Origin: an uncultured Acetatifactor sp.
GTDB lineage: Bacteria > Bacillota > Clostridia > Lachnospirales > Lachnospiraceae
DNA length: 33,925 nucleotides
NCBI GenBank assembly: GCA_947624245.1
Contig: CANQJL010000004.1
Location: forward strand, 74,272-108,196
Reading direction: 5' to 3'
Part shown: positions 33,758-33,925 of the stretch, piece by piece
How positions within the stretch are numbered: position 1 is the stretch's first letter
Layout of the letters: every line of letters starts with the position of its first letter
Position numbers and translations under genes: made by a program
The notes under the pieces: model-generated
Told to the model about the DNA's origin: nothing
The model's database searches: none
Seen by the model: only the letters and a program-made list of their open reading frames with translations

Positions 33758-33925
33758 ACCGTGCAGTTCAATCAGCAACGCCGTGAGTTGCGGCAGCAGA
33801 CGATAAGTAAACCATGCAGTTCAATCAGCAACGCCGTGAGTTGCGGCGGCAGACGATAAGTAAACCGTGCAGTCCAATCAGCAACGCCGTGAGTTGCGGC
33901 AGCAGACGATAAGTAAACCGTGCAG
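33755..33925 (+). repeat. 53-bp tandem repeat containing the pgk 3' end
   Basis: Units are 33755-33807, 33808-33860 and 33861-33913, with a partial fourth at 33914-33925 cut by the window end. The period is exactly 53 bp. Unit 2 differs from unit 1 at two positions and unit 3 at one. The last 21 bases of each unit equal 33734-33754, the final seven codons of pgk before its stop, and each next unit begins TAAACC like the true stop. A short inverted repeat GCAAC / GTTGC occurs in each unit. No coding role is apparent because 53 is not a multiple of three. Confidence 0.95.

Noticed and set aside
1..33925. tRNA, rRNA, CRISPR, insertion sequence, prophage or riboswitch
   Set aside because: No cloverleaf, repeat-spacer, transposase, integrase or recognisable riboswitch core was noticed in intergenic regions on reading; a covariance-model scan was not possible.

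Overview
The window is a chromosomal stretch of a Gram-positive, endospore-forming anaerobe of the Clostridia, most likely a member of the Lachnospiraceae. The sequence basis is the dcw (division and cell wall) cluster running into ftsZ and then spoIIGA-sigE, a sigG gene with a forespore-type promoter, a Spo0A-type promoter before spoIIGA, AGGAGG-type ribosome binding sites and AT-rich intergenic regions between GC-rich genes. The taxon is inferred from gene content and order, not from a marker search.

Region 1 (about 1-13123) is a single-strand dcw operon: mraZ, rsmH, an ftsL-like gene, two class B penicillin-binding proteins (ftsI-like and spoVD-like), mraY, murD, ftsW, murA, a ftsQ/divIB gene and ftsZ. 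A sigma-A promoter with phased AAAGTGG-type boxes (candidate MraZ operator) starts the cluster. ftsZ has its own promoter, a TTG start and a strong terminator. murG, murB, murE and murF are not here. A 12-bp hairpin covers the ribosome binding site of the second PBP.

Region 2 (13124-18950) is a sporulation block. spoIIGA and sigE form an operon behind a promoter with a Spo0A box and an over-long spacer. They are followed by a small unknown gene, a VanZ-like membrane protein, sigG on the opposite strand, a cysteine-rich YlmC/YmxH-family gene, nrdR, and a convergent SpoVB/MurJ-type flippase.

Region 3 (18950-21750) is a sulfur-handling operon, iscS-iscU-mnmA: cysteine desulfurase, Fe-S scaffold and tRNA 2-thiouridylase.

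Region 4 (21750-30345) is a sugar uptake and sensing module. An AraC-type response regulator with no adjacent kinase precedes a four-gene ABC importer resembling E. coli YtfQ-YtfR-YtfT-YjfF (furanose sugars), followed by a methyl-accepting chemotaxis protein. A terminator-like hairpin between the binding-protein gene and the ATPase gene would keep the binding protein in excess.

Region 5 (30345-33925) holds hisJ (histidinol phosphatase, minus strand) divergent from gapA, then pgk. The window ends inside a 53-bp tandem repeat whose unit contains a copy of the last codons and stop of pgk.

No rRNA, tRNA, CRISPR array, insertion sequence or prophage was seen, and no pseudogene. No wholly novel multi-gene system is evident. 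The features most worth checking are the pgk-tail tandem repeat, the hairpin before the spoVD-like gene, the inverted sigG arrangement and the cysteine-rich YlmC protein.
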